A stretch of DNA of 64,000 nt from AR5 sp035762565 (lineage in GTDB: Bacteria; Methylomirabilota; Methylomirabilia; Rokubacteriales; CSP1-6): assembly GCA_035762565.1 (NCBI GenBank), contig DASTOJ010000005.1:55527-119526 (forward strand). Reading direction: 5' to 3'. Shown one piece after another: positions 43,906 through 51,200 of the stretch. Below the pieces are notes generated by a model. It made no database searches, was not told the origin of the DNA, and saw only the letters and a program-made list of their open reading frames with translations. How positions within the stretch are numbered: the stretch's first letter is position 1; each line of letters begins with the position of its first letter. Both the position numbers and the translations under genes were made by a program.

Positions 43906-46041
43906 ATGACGCGGGCGCGCCCCGAGTCCGGAGTCGGGCGGTCCGCACGCCTCCGGCACGGCCGGCTGCTCGGGGGCGCGCTGCTGGCCGCACTGCTGTT
44001 GCTCGACTTCGTGCCCGACGTCCTCTGGCTCGGTAGCCCGCGCATCATGTGGTTCGACCTCTGCCAGTGGCTGGCGCCGCGGCCACGGCTGTCGGACCAG
44101 ATCGTCATCGTGGAGGTGGACGAGCGGAGCCTCACCCGCCGCGGGCAGTGGCCGTGGCCCCGGACGCTCCTCGCTGACCTCGTGGATCAGATTGCCGTGG
44201 CCGGGCCGGCCGTGATCGGCCTCGGGTTCGTGATGTCCGAGCCCGACCGCCTGTCGCCGAACCGCCTGCCCGACCTGATTCGCTCCATCGACCCCGACCT
44301 CGCCGCGCGACTGGCCGCCTTGCCGAGCAACGAGGTGATCCTGGCCGGGGCGCTGCGCGGCCGGCCCGTGGTGCTCGGCGTCGTGGGCGTGGCCGGCGGC
44401 GGCGGCGCTGGGTCGGGCGCGCCCGAACGAACCACGCCGGTGCGGGTGGTCGGCGCAGATCCGATGCCGTTCCTGCCGCGTTTCGGCGCCACGCTGCGCA
44501 GCGTGGACACGATCGACCGGGCCGCCTCCGGCCACGGCCTGCTCGACGTCCCGCTCGATGGCGGCGTCGTCCGGCGGGTGCCGACCGTCGTCCGTGTTGG
44601 CGACCTGATCACGCCGGCCTTCGGGCTCGAGCTGCTCCGGGTGGCGCGCCGGCAGCCCGGCTTCGCCCTTGCCGCCGGAGCCGACGGCATCGCCGGCGTG
44701 CAGGTGGCGGATCTGGTCGTCGCCACCAACCCCGACGGCTCGGTGTGGCTGCGCTACGCGCGACCCACGCCCGACCGATTCGTGTCCGCCGCCGACGTCC
44801 TGGACGGCGTCACCGTTCGCGACGTCTTCGCGGGCAAGCTGGTGCTCGTCGGCGTCACCGCCCTGGCCGTGGGCGACCGCCCGGTGGTCGCCGGCGGCGG
44901 CCGCCGCAACGGCGTGGAGATCCACGCCGAGCTGATCGACAGCGTCCTCGAAGGTGCGCTGCTCGCGCGGCCGTGGTGGGCGTGGGGCGCGGAGCGGCTG
45001 TTCCTGCTCGCCGGCGGCGTCGTCGTGATCCTCACGGTTCCCATCTGGCGCGCCCGGGCCACCCTGGCCGTCCTCCTGCCGCTGCTCGCGCTCGCCGGCG
45101 GCGGCAGCCTCGCCCTGTATCACTGGCGCCTCCTGCTGCTCGACGCCGCCACGCCGTCGCTGCGCCTGATCGTGCTCTTCGGGGCCATGCTCGGCGTGGC
45201 GTTGGCGGAGGCCGAGCGGCAGCGGCGCGCGCTCCGGCGGCAGGTGGAGCAGCAGCGTGAGGCCGCGGCCCGGGTGGAGGGCGAGCTGTCGGCAGCCCGG
45301 GAGATCCAGATGAAGAGCCTGCCCAGGCCCGCCAACGTGCTGGCCGGCGAGACACGGCTCGACCTCGATGCCGTGCTGGAGCCTGCCCGCGAGGTCGGCG
45401 GCGACCTCTACGATTTCTTCCGGCTGGACGGTGACCGTTTCTTCCTCCTGCTCGGCGACGTCACCGGCAAGGGGGTGCCCGCCAGCCTGTTCATGGCCGT
45501 GAGCAAGGCTCTCTACAAGAGCACGGCGCTGCGGCGCGGAGCGTCGGTGGCCACGATGATGCGCGAGGCCAACGGCGAGATCTCGCGGGACAACTCCGGA
45601 GCGCAGTTCGTGACCATGTTCGCGGCCGTGCTCGACCTCGCCGCCGGCACGCTCGAGTACTGCAACGCGGGCCACGACCCGCCGTACGTCATCCCCAGGG
45701 ACCACGGGCCGCTCTCCCGGCTCGCCGGGGGCCACGGGGTCCCGCTGTGCGTTGACGAGGCGTTCGCGTACGAGGCGGCGCGGATCGCCCTGCGGCCCGG
45801 CGACACGCTGTGCCTGGTGACCGACGGCGTGACCGAGGCCGCCAACGCCGCCGGCGAGTGGTACGGCCGGGCGAGGCTGGAGGCGCTGCTGGCGGCGATC
45901 CCGGCGGGGGCCGGCGCCAAGGCGTTCGTCACCGCCATCCGGGCGGACGTGAACCGGTTCGTGGCGGGCGCCGAGCCGGCGGACGACCTCGCCATCATGG
46001 TGCTGCGCTGGGACGGCGCGCCGAAAGCCCGGTCAGGCTAG
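43906..46041 (+). CDS. CHASE2 sensor PP2C-type (SpoIIE/RsbU) phosphatase
   Basis: A 711-residue membrane protein. After one N-terminal helix (LLGGALLAALLLLDFVPDVL) comes a periplasmic CHASE2 domain (about 50-355: VIVEVDERSLTRRGQWPWPR and later GKLVLVGVTALAVGDRP). Three more helices follow (about 370-440), then a short coiled coil and a PP2C_SIG domain. The phosphatase has GGDLYDFF, LGDVTGKGVPASLFMA, DGVTEAAN and DDLAIMVL, the metal-binding Asp set. It should dephosphorylate the STAS protein on an external cue. The OmpA and FecR genes converge from the other strand. Confidence 0.92.
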   Translation: MTRARPESGVGRSARLRHGRLLGGALLAALLLLDFVPDVLWLGSPRIMWFDLCQWLAPRPRLSDQIVIVEVDERSLTRRGQWPWPRTLLADLVDQIAVAGPAVIGLGFVMSEPDRLSPNRLPDLIRSIDPDLAARLAALPSNEVILAGALRGRPVVLGVVGVAGGGGAGSGAPERTTPVRVVGADPMPFLPRFGATLRSVDTIDRAASGHGLLDVPLDGGVVRRVPTVVRVGDLITPAFGLELLRVARRQPGFALAAGADGIAGVQVADLVVATNPDGSVWLRYARPTPDRFVSAADVLDGVTVRDVFAGKLVLVGVTALAVGDRPVVAGGGRRNGVEIHAELIDSVLEGALLARPWWAWGAERLFLLAGGVVVILTVPIWRARATLAVLLPLLALAGGGSLALYHWRLLLLDAATPSLRLIVLFGAMLGVALAEAERQRRALRRQVEQQREAAARVEGELSAAREIQMKSLPRPANVLAGETRLDLDAVLEPAREVGGDLYDFFRLDGDRFFLLLGDVTGKGVPASLFMAVSKALYKSTALRRGASVATMMREANGEISRDNSGAQFVTMFAAVLDLAAGTLEYCNAGHDPPYVIPRDHGPLSRLAGGHGVPLCVDEAFAYEAARIALRPGDTLCLVTDGVTEAANAAGEWYGRARLEALLAAIPAGAGAKAFVTAIRADVNRFVAGAEPADDLAIMVLRWDGAPKARSG

Positions 46042-46670
46042 CGGACGGTGATCTCCACGCGGCGATTGCGCGGCTCCACCACCTCGTCCTCCGTCGGGAC
46101 GAGCGGCTCGCGCTCGCCGCGCCCGGCCACCTGGATCTTGTCGGCCGCGATGCCGCGCCCGATCAGGTCGGTGCGAACCCGCTCGGCGCGCCGCCGGGAG
46201 AGCGCGTCGTTGTACTCGAGGGTTCCCTGCCGATCCGTGTGGCCGACCACGACGACCTCGGGGTCCGAGCGCCCGGCGATCTCCGCGAAGAGCTTTACGA
46301 TCTCGCCCTTCGACTCGGGCGTCAGCTCGTCGCTGTTGCCCATGAAGTAGAGCAGGAACGTCACCGGCCGTGACGGCAAGGCGTCCAGCGCCGGCCCGAA
46401 CGTCCGGCGGACCTCCTCGGCGGTGGTGCGCCCGGCGTCCAGCCGGCCTTGCTGCGTCACGCTCGCGGTGGCGTGGGGCTGGTCCAGCGTGAGCTGCCGG
46501 CCCTCGTGCGTGACGGTCAGCGCGCCGGCCGTGCCGTCCCGGGCCGGCAAGAGGACGACTAGGTCGTCCCGCGCGGGGGACGGCGCCGGCGCCACCACGG
46601 GCCGCGCCGCCGGGGCGCACCCGGTCGCCGCGGCCGCGAGCGCCAGCAGCACGAGCAGCGGGCGGCGCAT
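46038..46670 (-). CDS. OmpA-family outer-membrane lipoprotein
   Basis: A 210-residue protein with a lipoprotein signal (MRRPLLVLLALAAAATGC). A variable middle is followed by a C-terminal OmpA-like peptidoglycan-binding domain: FMGNSDELTPESKGEIVKLF, VVVVGHTDRQGTLEYNDALS, RRRAERVRTDLIGRGIAADK and NRRVEITV. It overlaps the 3' end of the CHASE2-PP2C gene by 4 bases on the opposite strand and lies 9 bases after the FecR gene, with which it forms an operon. Confidence 0.9.
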   Translation of the reverse strand: MRRPLLVLLALAAAATGCAPAARPVVAPAPSPARDDLVVLLPARDGTAGALTVTHEGRQLTLDQPHATASVTQQGRLDAGRTTAEEVRRTFGPALDALPSRPVTFLLYFMGNSDELTPESKGEIVKLFAEIAGRSDPEVVVVGHTDRQGTLEYNDALSRRRAERVRTDLIGRGIAADKIQVAGRGEREPLVPTEDEVVEPRNRRVEITVR

Positions 46671-46679
46671 CGGCGCGGG

Positions 46680-47129
46680 CTACGGGCCGGCCGGCAGCGA
46701 GCGGACGGCGAGCTCGGTGCCGCGCACGCCGAGGATCGTCCACGGGGTGCGCACCTGCATCGCGCCCGGCGTTTGCCGGGCGATCTTGCCGGACACCGCG
46801 GCCAGCGTACCCCGGCGCAGCGTGGTCTCGAGCCGCCCGGCGTGTGTCGTCGAGTCGAACGCGAAATGGTCGAGGGCCAGCATGCTGTCCGGTCCAGCCG
46901 AGAGCAGGCTGTCGTCGTTCAGGGTGATGCCGACGGCGCCGTCGCGCCCGGTCACGACGACGTCGCCCTGCTGCAGCCGAGTGCCCACGGCGGCCGGCAT
47001 CGCGGCCGCCGCGCGCTGGACGCGGACGTCCCCCTTCACCACCTTGATCCGCCCGATGTCGGCCGCGCCGGCCATCACCGGGACCAGCGCGGCGACGACG
47101 CCGAGCACCATCACGAGCCCCAGGTGCAT
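46680..47129 (-). CDS. FecR-domain exported protein
   Basis: A 149-residue protein with a signal peptide (MHLGLVMVLGVVAALVPVMA). A FecR domain follows: VVKGDVRVQRAAAAMPAAVG, GDVVVTGRDGAVGITLNDDS, TLRRGTLAAVSGKI and WTILGVRGTELAV. The ATG at 47129 has a strong AGGAGG upstream; the frame is open to 47183 but without a ribosome site. Such short FecR proteins are often found with CHASE2 and OmpA genes and probably act in envelope sensing rather than iron regulation. Confidence 0.85.
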   Translation of the reverse strand: MHLGLVMVLGVVAALVPVMAGAADIGRIKVVKGDVRVQRAAAAMPAAVGTRLQQGDVVVTGRDGAVGITLNDDSLLSAGPDSMLALDHFAFDSTTHAGRLETTLRRGTLAAVSGKIARQTPGAMQVRTPWTILGVRGTELAVRSLPAGP

Positions 47130-47182
47130 CGCGAGCCTCCTGCCGCCGTGCGGCGAGTGTGGGCCGCCGGCGCTCCGGCCCA

Positions 47183-47188
47183 TATACT
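47183..47188 (+). promoter_or_regulatory. Candidate -10 element of the kinase gene (leaderless start)
   Basis: TATACT ends 7 bases before the ATG at 47196, with no ribosome site. It lies in the short divergent gap to the FecR gene. Confidence 0.4.
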
Positions 47189-47195
47189 AGTGCCG

Positions 47196-47609
47196 ATGCG
47201 GAGCCAGCGGACGCGAGGCTTTCACGCCCGGCGTGAGCAGTGGCCCGACGTGCTGACCTTCGTCGAGTCGGCCGTGCAGGGGATGGACGAGCGGCTCGTC
47301 ACGAAGCTGCGGCTGGCGATCGAGGAGCTGTTCCTCAACACGGTCACCCACGGCCACGGCGGTGACACCGACGCGCCGGTGGAGGTGGAGGTCCACGTCG
47401 AGGAGGACCGCGTCGTGCTGATCTACGTGGACGCCGCCCCGCCCTTCGACCCGTTCGCTGCCGTGGAGGGCCCCGATCCGGCGGCCTCGCTGGAGGCGCG
47501 CGGCGTCGGTCACCTGGGTGTGTTCCTCATCACCGCGCTGGCCGCGCGCTGCGACTACACGCGCAGCGGCGATCGCAACCGCATCACCGTCGAGCTGCGC
47601 GGCGCCTAA
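47196..47609 (+). CDS. Anti-sigma factor serine kinase (RsbW/SpoIIAB-like HATPase)
   Basis: A 137-residue GHKL ATPase. The N-box is LRLAIEELFLNTVTHGHG, the next ATP motif is YVDAAPPFDPF, and the G2 box is GVGHLGVFLI. It ends with RNRITVEL. Such proteins phosphorylate STAS antagonists and sequester a sigma factor or another partner. The STAS and PP2C genes lie 1.2-4.6 kb upstream, so this is likely their kinase, although it is separated from them by the OmpA-FecR pair on the other strand. The sigma factor target is not visible here. Confidence 0.88.
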   Translation: MRSQRTRGFHARREQWPDVLTFVESAVQGMDERLVTKLRLAIEELFLNTVTHGHGGDTDAPVEVEVHVEEDRVVLIYVDAAPPFDPFAAVEGPDPAASLEARGVGHLGVFLITALAARCDYTRSGDRNRITVELRGA

Positions 47610-47610
47610 G

Positions 47611-49821
47611 CTACCCGGCCGGCGCGATCTCCACGAAGCAGGTGTTGAAGGTGCTGGCGCCCGCCGGCGACGCGCGATCGGAGGTGAGGACGTTGGCGCA
47701 GCCGCGCGTGTCGCGTCCGGCGGCGTCGGGCGTGAACCAGGCGCCCTCCTTGATCGAGACCACGCCGGGCGCGATGCGGTCGGTCACCCGGGCGGGCAGC
47801 ACGGTCTCGCCCCGGTCGTTGAACACGCGCACCGGCCGACCGTCGGCGATCCCGCGGGCCCGCGCGTCGGCCGGGTTGATCCACACGTCGTCGCGGTCGG
47901 CGCGGGCCAGGATCGGCTGGTTGCCGTGGATCGAGTGCGTGCGGGCGCGCGACTTCGGGCTCACCAGGCGCAGCGGATGGCGCCCGTCCTCGACGATGGG
48001 GATCCACGTGGGGATCGGCGGGATCGCGCCGAGGCCGTACGGATCGGGGTTCGCCGCCAGCGCCATCGAGTAGATCTCGATCCTGCCCGAGGGCGTCGTG
48101 AACGGATGCCGCGCGGGGTCGCGGATCTCCCTAGCGAACGCGACGGCGTCCTCGGGCGCGGGCAGGCGGGCCAGCCCGCGCTCGCGGAAGGTCTCGAAGT
48201 CGTCGATCGGCCCCCGCGTCAGCTCGCGCAGCCACTGCTCTTCCGTCTTGTCGTTGTAGCCCGCGATCCCCAGCCGCCGCGCCAGCTCGGTGCAGATGTC
48301 GAGGTCGTTGCGGCACTCGTCCACCGGCGCGATCGCCTGGCGCATGAAGATGGCGTAGTGGCCCGCGCCCGCCCACGGCGTGTGGACGTCGTTGCGCTCC
48401 CAGAAGGTGGTGGCCGGCAGCAGGATGTCGGCGTAGCGGGCCGTCGGCGTGACGAAGTGGTCGTGGACGACCATGAACTCCAGCCGCTCGGCGGCGGCGA
48501 GGATCTTGTTGATGTTCGGCAGCTGGTTGAACAGGTCGCCGGCCGCGGAATAGATGAGCTTGACGTCGGCCGGGTAGCCGCCCGCCGCGCCGCGGTCGAG
48601 CAGATCCGCCAGCAGCGACGAGGCCACGCGCGCGCCGGCCGGGTTGGGGCCCACCGGCATGGGCCGGATCCCGCCGCGGCCGGTGGCGCCGTTGCTGGTG
48701 CCGGAGTTGCCGCCGGGGACGCCGACGTTGCCCGTCATGGCGGCCAGCGCGTAAGCCGCGCGGTGGAACTGCTCGCCGTGGATCGTGCGCCCGGGCGCGT
48801 AACCCGTGTGCAGCGCCGCCGGCTTGGTGGTGGCGAACTCGACGGCCAGCCGCCGCAGGGTCGCGGCCGGAATGCCGGTGATCGCCTCCGCCCACTCGGG
48901 CGTCTTGCGGACACCGTCGGCCTGGCCCATCAGATAGGACCAGTACGACGCGCCCGGCGGCGCGCCGGGCGGCAGGTGCGCCTCGTCGAAGCCGAGCACG
49001 TGGCGGTCGAGGTACGCCTGGTCGTGCAGGCCCTCGGCGGCGACCACGTACGCCATGGCGAGCAGCGCGGCGGTGTCGGTGGAGGGGCGGATGAAGACGT
49101 GCTCGTCGGCGAGGTCGTGGCTGGTGCGCGTCACCCGCGGGTCGACGCAGACCATGCGGACACCGTGCTTCCTGGCCAGCTTCAGATATTGCAGCGTGCC
49201 GGTGCCGAACGTGCCGTCGGCCGGGCTCCATCCCCACAGGAGCATGAGCCGCGAGTTGACGTAGTCGCCCGGCTCGCGCCCGGCGCTCTTGTAGTCGGCC
49301 TTGGCGCCGTAGGTGGCGCGCACCGCGAACACCTCGGCCTCGGCCGAGATGTTCGACCACAGCTCGGTGCACCCCCCGAACATGTGGAGCATGCGCTGGA
49401 CCGGGCCCCGGCCGTGCAGCATCGAGAGGCTGCCGGTGCGCGAGCAGTCGAGGATGGCGGCCGGCCCGTGGGTGTCGCGCACGCGCCGCAGCTGGCGCGC
49501 GACCTCGTCGAGCGCCTCGTCCCAGCCGATCCGCTCGAACCGGCCGCTGCCCCGCGGCCCCACCCGGCGCAGCGGGTGGCGCAGCCGGTCGGGATGGTTG
49601 ACCCGCTCGAGCTGACCGAAGCCGCGCACGCACGCGTGCAGCGGCGGCACCTCCGGCGTCCACTTGCGGGGATCGGTGCTGATCTTCACGATGCGCCCCT
49701 CACGCACGTGGGCGTTGACCACGCAGCGCCCGCCGCAGTTGTGGCCGCAGGTGCTGGTGACGACGGTCTCGCCGGGGGCGGGCGCCCGGCGCGGCGTCTC
49801 GTACACGATGCGGGGGGTCAT
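47611..49821 (-). CDS. Molybdopterin-dependent oxidoreductase (DMSO reductase family)
   Basis: A 736-residue enzyme. An N-terminal 4Fe-4S motif is visible (TCGHNCGGRCVV and LHACVRG). The molybdopterin regions include WSNISAEAEVFA, with a Ser where DMSO reductases ligate Mo, and LWGWSPADGTFGTG. Later parts include MTGNVGVPGGNSGTSNG, ILLPATTFWERNDVHTPW and SPKSRARTHSIHGNQPIL. The ATG at 49821 is chosen because the longer frame adds only unlike sequence. There is no Tat signal, so it looks cytoplasmic. No electron-transfer or membrane subunit adjoins it. Substrate unknown. Confidence 0.88.
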   Translation of the reverse strand: MTPRIVYETPRRAPAPGETVVTSTCGHNCGGRCVVNAHVREGRIVKISTDPRKWTPEVPPLHACVRGFGQLERVNHPDRLRHPLRRVGPRGSGRFERIGWDEALDEVARQLRRVRDTHGPAAILDCSRTGSLSMLHGRGPVQRMLHMFGGCTELWSNISAEAEVFAVRATYGAKADYKSAGREPGDYVNSRLMLLWGWSPADGTFGTGTLQYLKLARKHGVRMVCVDPRVTRTSHDLADEHVFIRPSTDTAALLAMAYVVAAEGLHDQAYLDRHVLGFDEAHLPPGAPPGASYWSYLMGQADGVRKTPEWAEAITGIPAATLRRLAVEFATTKPAALHTGYAPGRTIHGEQFHRAAYALAAMTGNVGVPGGNSGTSNGATGRGGIRPMPVGPNPAGARVASSLLADLLDRGAAGGYPADVKLIYSAAGDLFNQLPNINKILAAAERLEFMVVHDHFVTPTARYADILLPATTFWERNDVHTPWAGAGHYAIFMRQAIAPVDECRNDLDICTELARRLGIAGYNDKTEEQWLRELTRGPIDDFETFRERGLARLPAPEDAVAFAREIRDPARHPFTTPSGRIEIYSMALAANPDPYGLGAIPPIPTWIPIVEDGRHPLRLVSPKSRARTHSIHGNQPILARADRDDVWINPADARARGIADGRPVRVFNDRGETVLPARVTDRIAPGVVSIKEGAWFTPDAAGRDTRGCANVLTSDRASPAGASTFNTCFVEIAPAG

Positions 49822-49872
49822 GGCGCCCCAGGATAACATCAGGGGCATGCAGCGGCCGGACGCCGATGGCGC

Positions 49873-50070
49873 GTGCGCGAGGTCAACGACGCCTTCCTGC
49901 AGCTTCACGGCTTCGCCCGCGAGGAGGTCGTGGGACGCCACGTCCTCGAGCTGGGGCTCTGGATCGACCCCGGCGGCGCGACGCCGCCATCGCGCCGCTC
50001 CGGAGGGGCGCGCCCGTGCGGGACTTCACCGCGCGCCTGCGCGTCGAGGGCGGGCGCGATCCTGTATACT
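49873..50070 (+). pseudogene. Fragment of a PAS domain with frameshift
   Basis: One frame reads VREVNDAFLQLHGFAREEVV followed by GRHVLELGLWIDP, a classic PAS core. The continuation, IAPLRRGAPVRDFTARLRVEG, is in another frame, so a frameshift lies near 49980. Neither the N-terminal nor the C-terminal part of a sensor protein remains. The fragment ends next to the tRNA-Glu promoter. Confidence 0.55.
50065..50070 (+). promoter_or_regulatory. Candidate -10 element of tRNA-Glu
   Basis: TATACT ends 9 bases before the 5' end of the tRNA gene. No strong -35 is seen. Confidence 0.45.
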
Positions 50071-50079
50071 GCGCTCGCT

Positions 50080-50158
50080 GACCCCGTCGTCTAGCCAGGC
50101 CCAGGACGCGACCCTTTCAAGGTCGAGATCGCGGGTTCGAATCCCGCCGGGGTCACCA
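50080..50158 (+). tRNA. tRNA-Glu (anticodon TTC)
   Basis: A 79-base cloverleaf with encoded CCA. The acceptor GACCCCG pairs with CGGGGTC. The D-arm region is GTCTAGCCAGGCCCAGGAC, the anticodon arm CGACCCTTTCAAGGTCG with TTC in the loop, and the T-arm GCGGGTTCGAATCCCGC. The D-loop and variable region are slightly large but acceptable. Confidence 0.93.
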
Positions 50159-50175
50159 CAGCGATAACCGGAGAG

Positions 50176-50307
50176 ATGCCTAGGCTCGTAAGGGTCCTCG
50201 GGATCGGGCTCCTCCTGCTGGGCCTACTCTTCTTGGCCTCGCTGTTCCTGCCCTGCCAGCCTGGCTCGTGGATCTTGCCGTGCGACCCGGACAGCTACAA
50301 CCGGTGA
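50176..50307 (+). CDS. Small membrane protein (43 residues)
   Basis: An ORF directly after tRNA-Glu. The product has a basic N-terminus and one hydrophobic helix (LVRVLGIGLLLLGLLFLASL), then a short tail with two Cys (FLPCQ, LPCDPD). CGGAGAG precedes the ATG. It could be co-transcribed with the tRNA. No family is recognised; the composition and ribosome site support a real gene, but its shortness leaves doubt. Confidence 0.4.
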   Translation: MPRLVRVLGIGLLLLGLLFLASLFLPCQPGSWILPCDPDSYNR

Positions 50308-50564
50308 GCCCGGTCCGGGCTCTCCCGCCGACGCCGTGGGCGAGACAGCTGCTCTGACTCGCAGTGGCTCGTGCGGCCTTCCGCATCGACAACACGACGG
50401 TGCTGGCCTCCGATGCCCGCAACCAGGGGCAGCCGAGCCCGAGGCCGAGCGTTTGCCGCGCGCTTCGGGATGGCGGCCGACCGCTTCGGCGGCAGCTGGG
50501 AAGGACGTGGCCGATTCGGTCGCGGGACTCTACGGTAGTCGGCGGACTCCAGTACGCTCGGGGC

Positions 50565-51095
50565 ATGAGCCTCGGGGACTGGCTGGAGGAACAGCTGTTG
50601 CGGCGTCGCATCGTGCTCGTGACGGGTCGGCTCGACGATGCGGCGGCCGCGAAGGCGGCGGCCGCGCTACTGGCGCTCGACGCCGGCGGAGACCGGCCCA
50701 TCGAGCTCCACCTGGACAGCCCCGACGGCGCGCTGGGAGCGGCCTTCGTCCTGCTCGACACGGCCGACACGCTGCGCTCGGAGCTGCGCGTCCTCTGCCG
50801 GGGTCAAGTCGGCGGCCCGGCCATCGGCGTGGTCGCGGCCGCCGATCACCGCGTCGCCGCGCCACACGCGCGGTTTCACCTCTCCCAGCCGCACGCGCGC
50901 TTCACCGGCAGCCCGGAGGAGATCGCGGCGCAGAGCCGCCAGCAACAGGAACTGCTCTGGAAGCTCTACGGGCGCCTGGCCCGGTGCACGGGCCGGCCCG
51001 CCGAGGAGATCGCCGAGGACATGCGGCGCGGGCGCTATCTCGACGCGCGGGAAGCGCTCGACTACGGCCTCGTCGACCAGATCATCGCCAGGTAG
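50565..51095 (+). CDS. ClpP-fold protein lacking the catalytic triad
   Basis: A 176-residue protein alignable to ClpP over its whole length. Matching segments are IVLVTGRLDD, IELHLDSPDGALGAAFVLLD, the GQ of CRGQVGGPAIG, PHARFHLSQPHARFTGSPEE and ALDYGLVDQI. At the three catalytic positions of E. coli ClpP (Ser in GQAASMG, His in MIHQP, Asp in ERDRF) this protein has Gly (GQVGGPA), Ser (HLSQP) and Gly (RRGRY). It should be proteolytically inactive, like ClpR-type subunits. No ClpX/ClpA gene adjoins. The ATG at 50565 is chosen; upstream sequence in the frame is unlike ClpP. Confidence 0.82.
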   Translation: MSLGDWLEEQLLRRRIVLVTGRLDDAAAAKAAAALLALDAGGDRPIELHLDSPDGALGAAFVLLDTADTLRSELRVLCRGQVGGPAIGVVAAADHRVAAPHARFHLSQPHARFTGSPEEIAAQSRQQQELLWKLYGRLARCTGRPAEEIAEDMRRGRYLDAREALDYGLVDQIIAR

Positions 51096-51200
51096 CCGCC
51101 GGATCTGGGCCGGAAGCGACCGCTCGTGGAACGACGCCCGGTCAGGTCGCAAACGGTCTCGTGCCAGCGCACTTCCACGCCCGCCGGCGGATGTCGCCGG

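Noticed and set aside
42511..45735. Minus-strand frame of over 1000 codons opposite the STAS, MBL and CHASE2 genes
   Set aside because: Antisense shadow; the plus-strand genes carry clear catalytic motifs.
50364..50564. Upstream extension of the ClpP-like gene to 50364
   Set aside because: The additional 67 residues do not resemble ClpP or a signal peptide, and the ATG at 50565 gives the family length.
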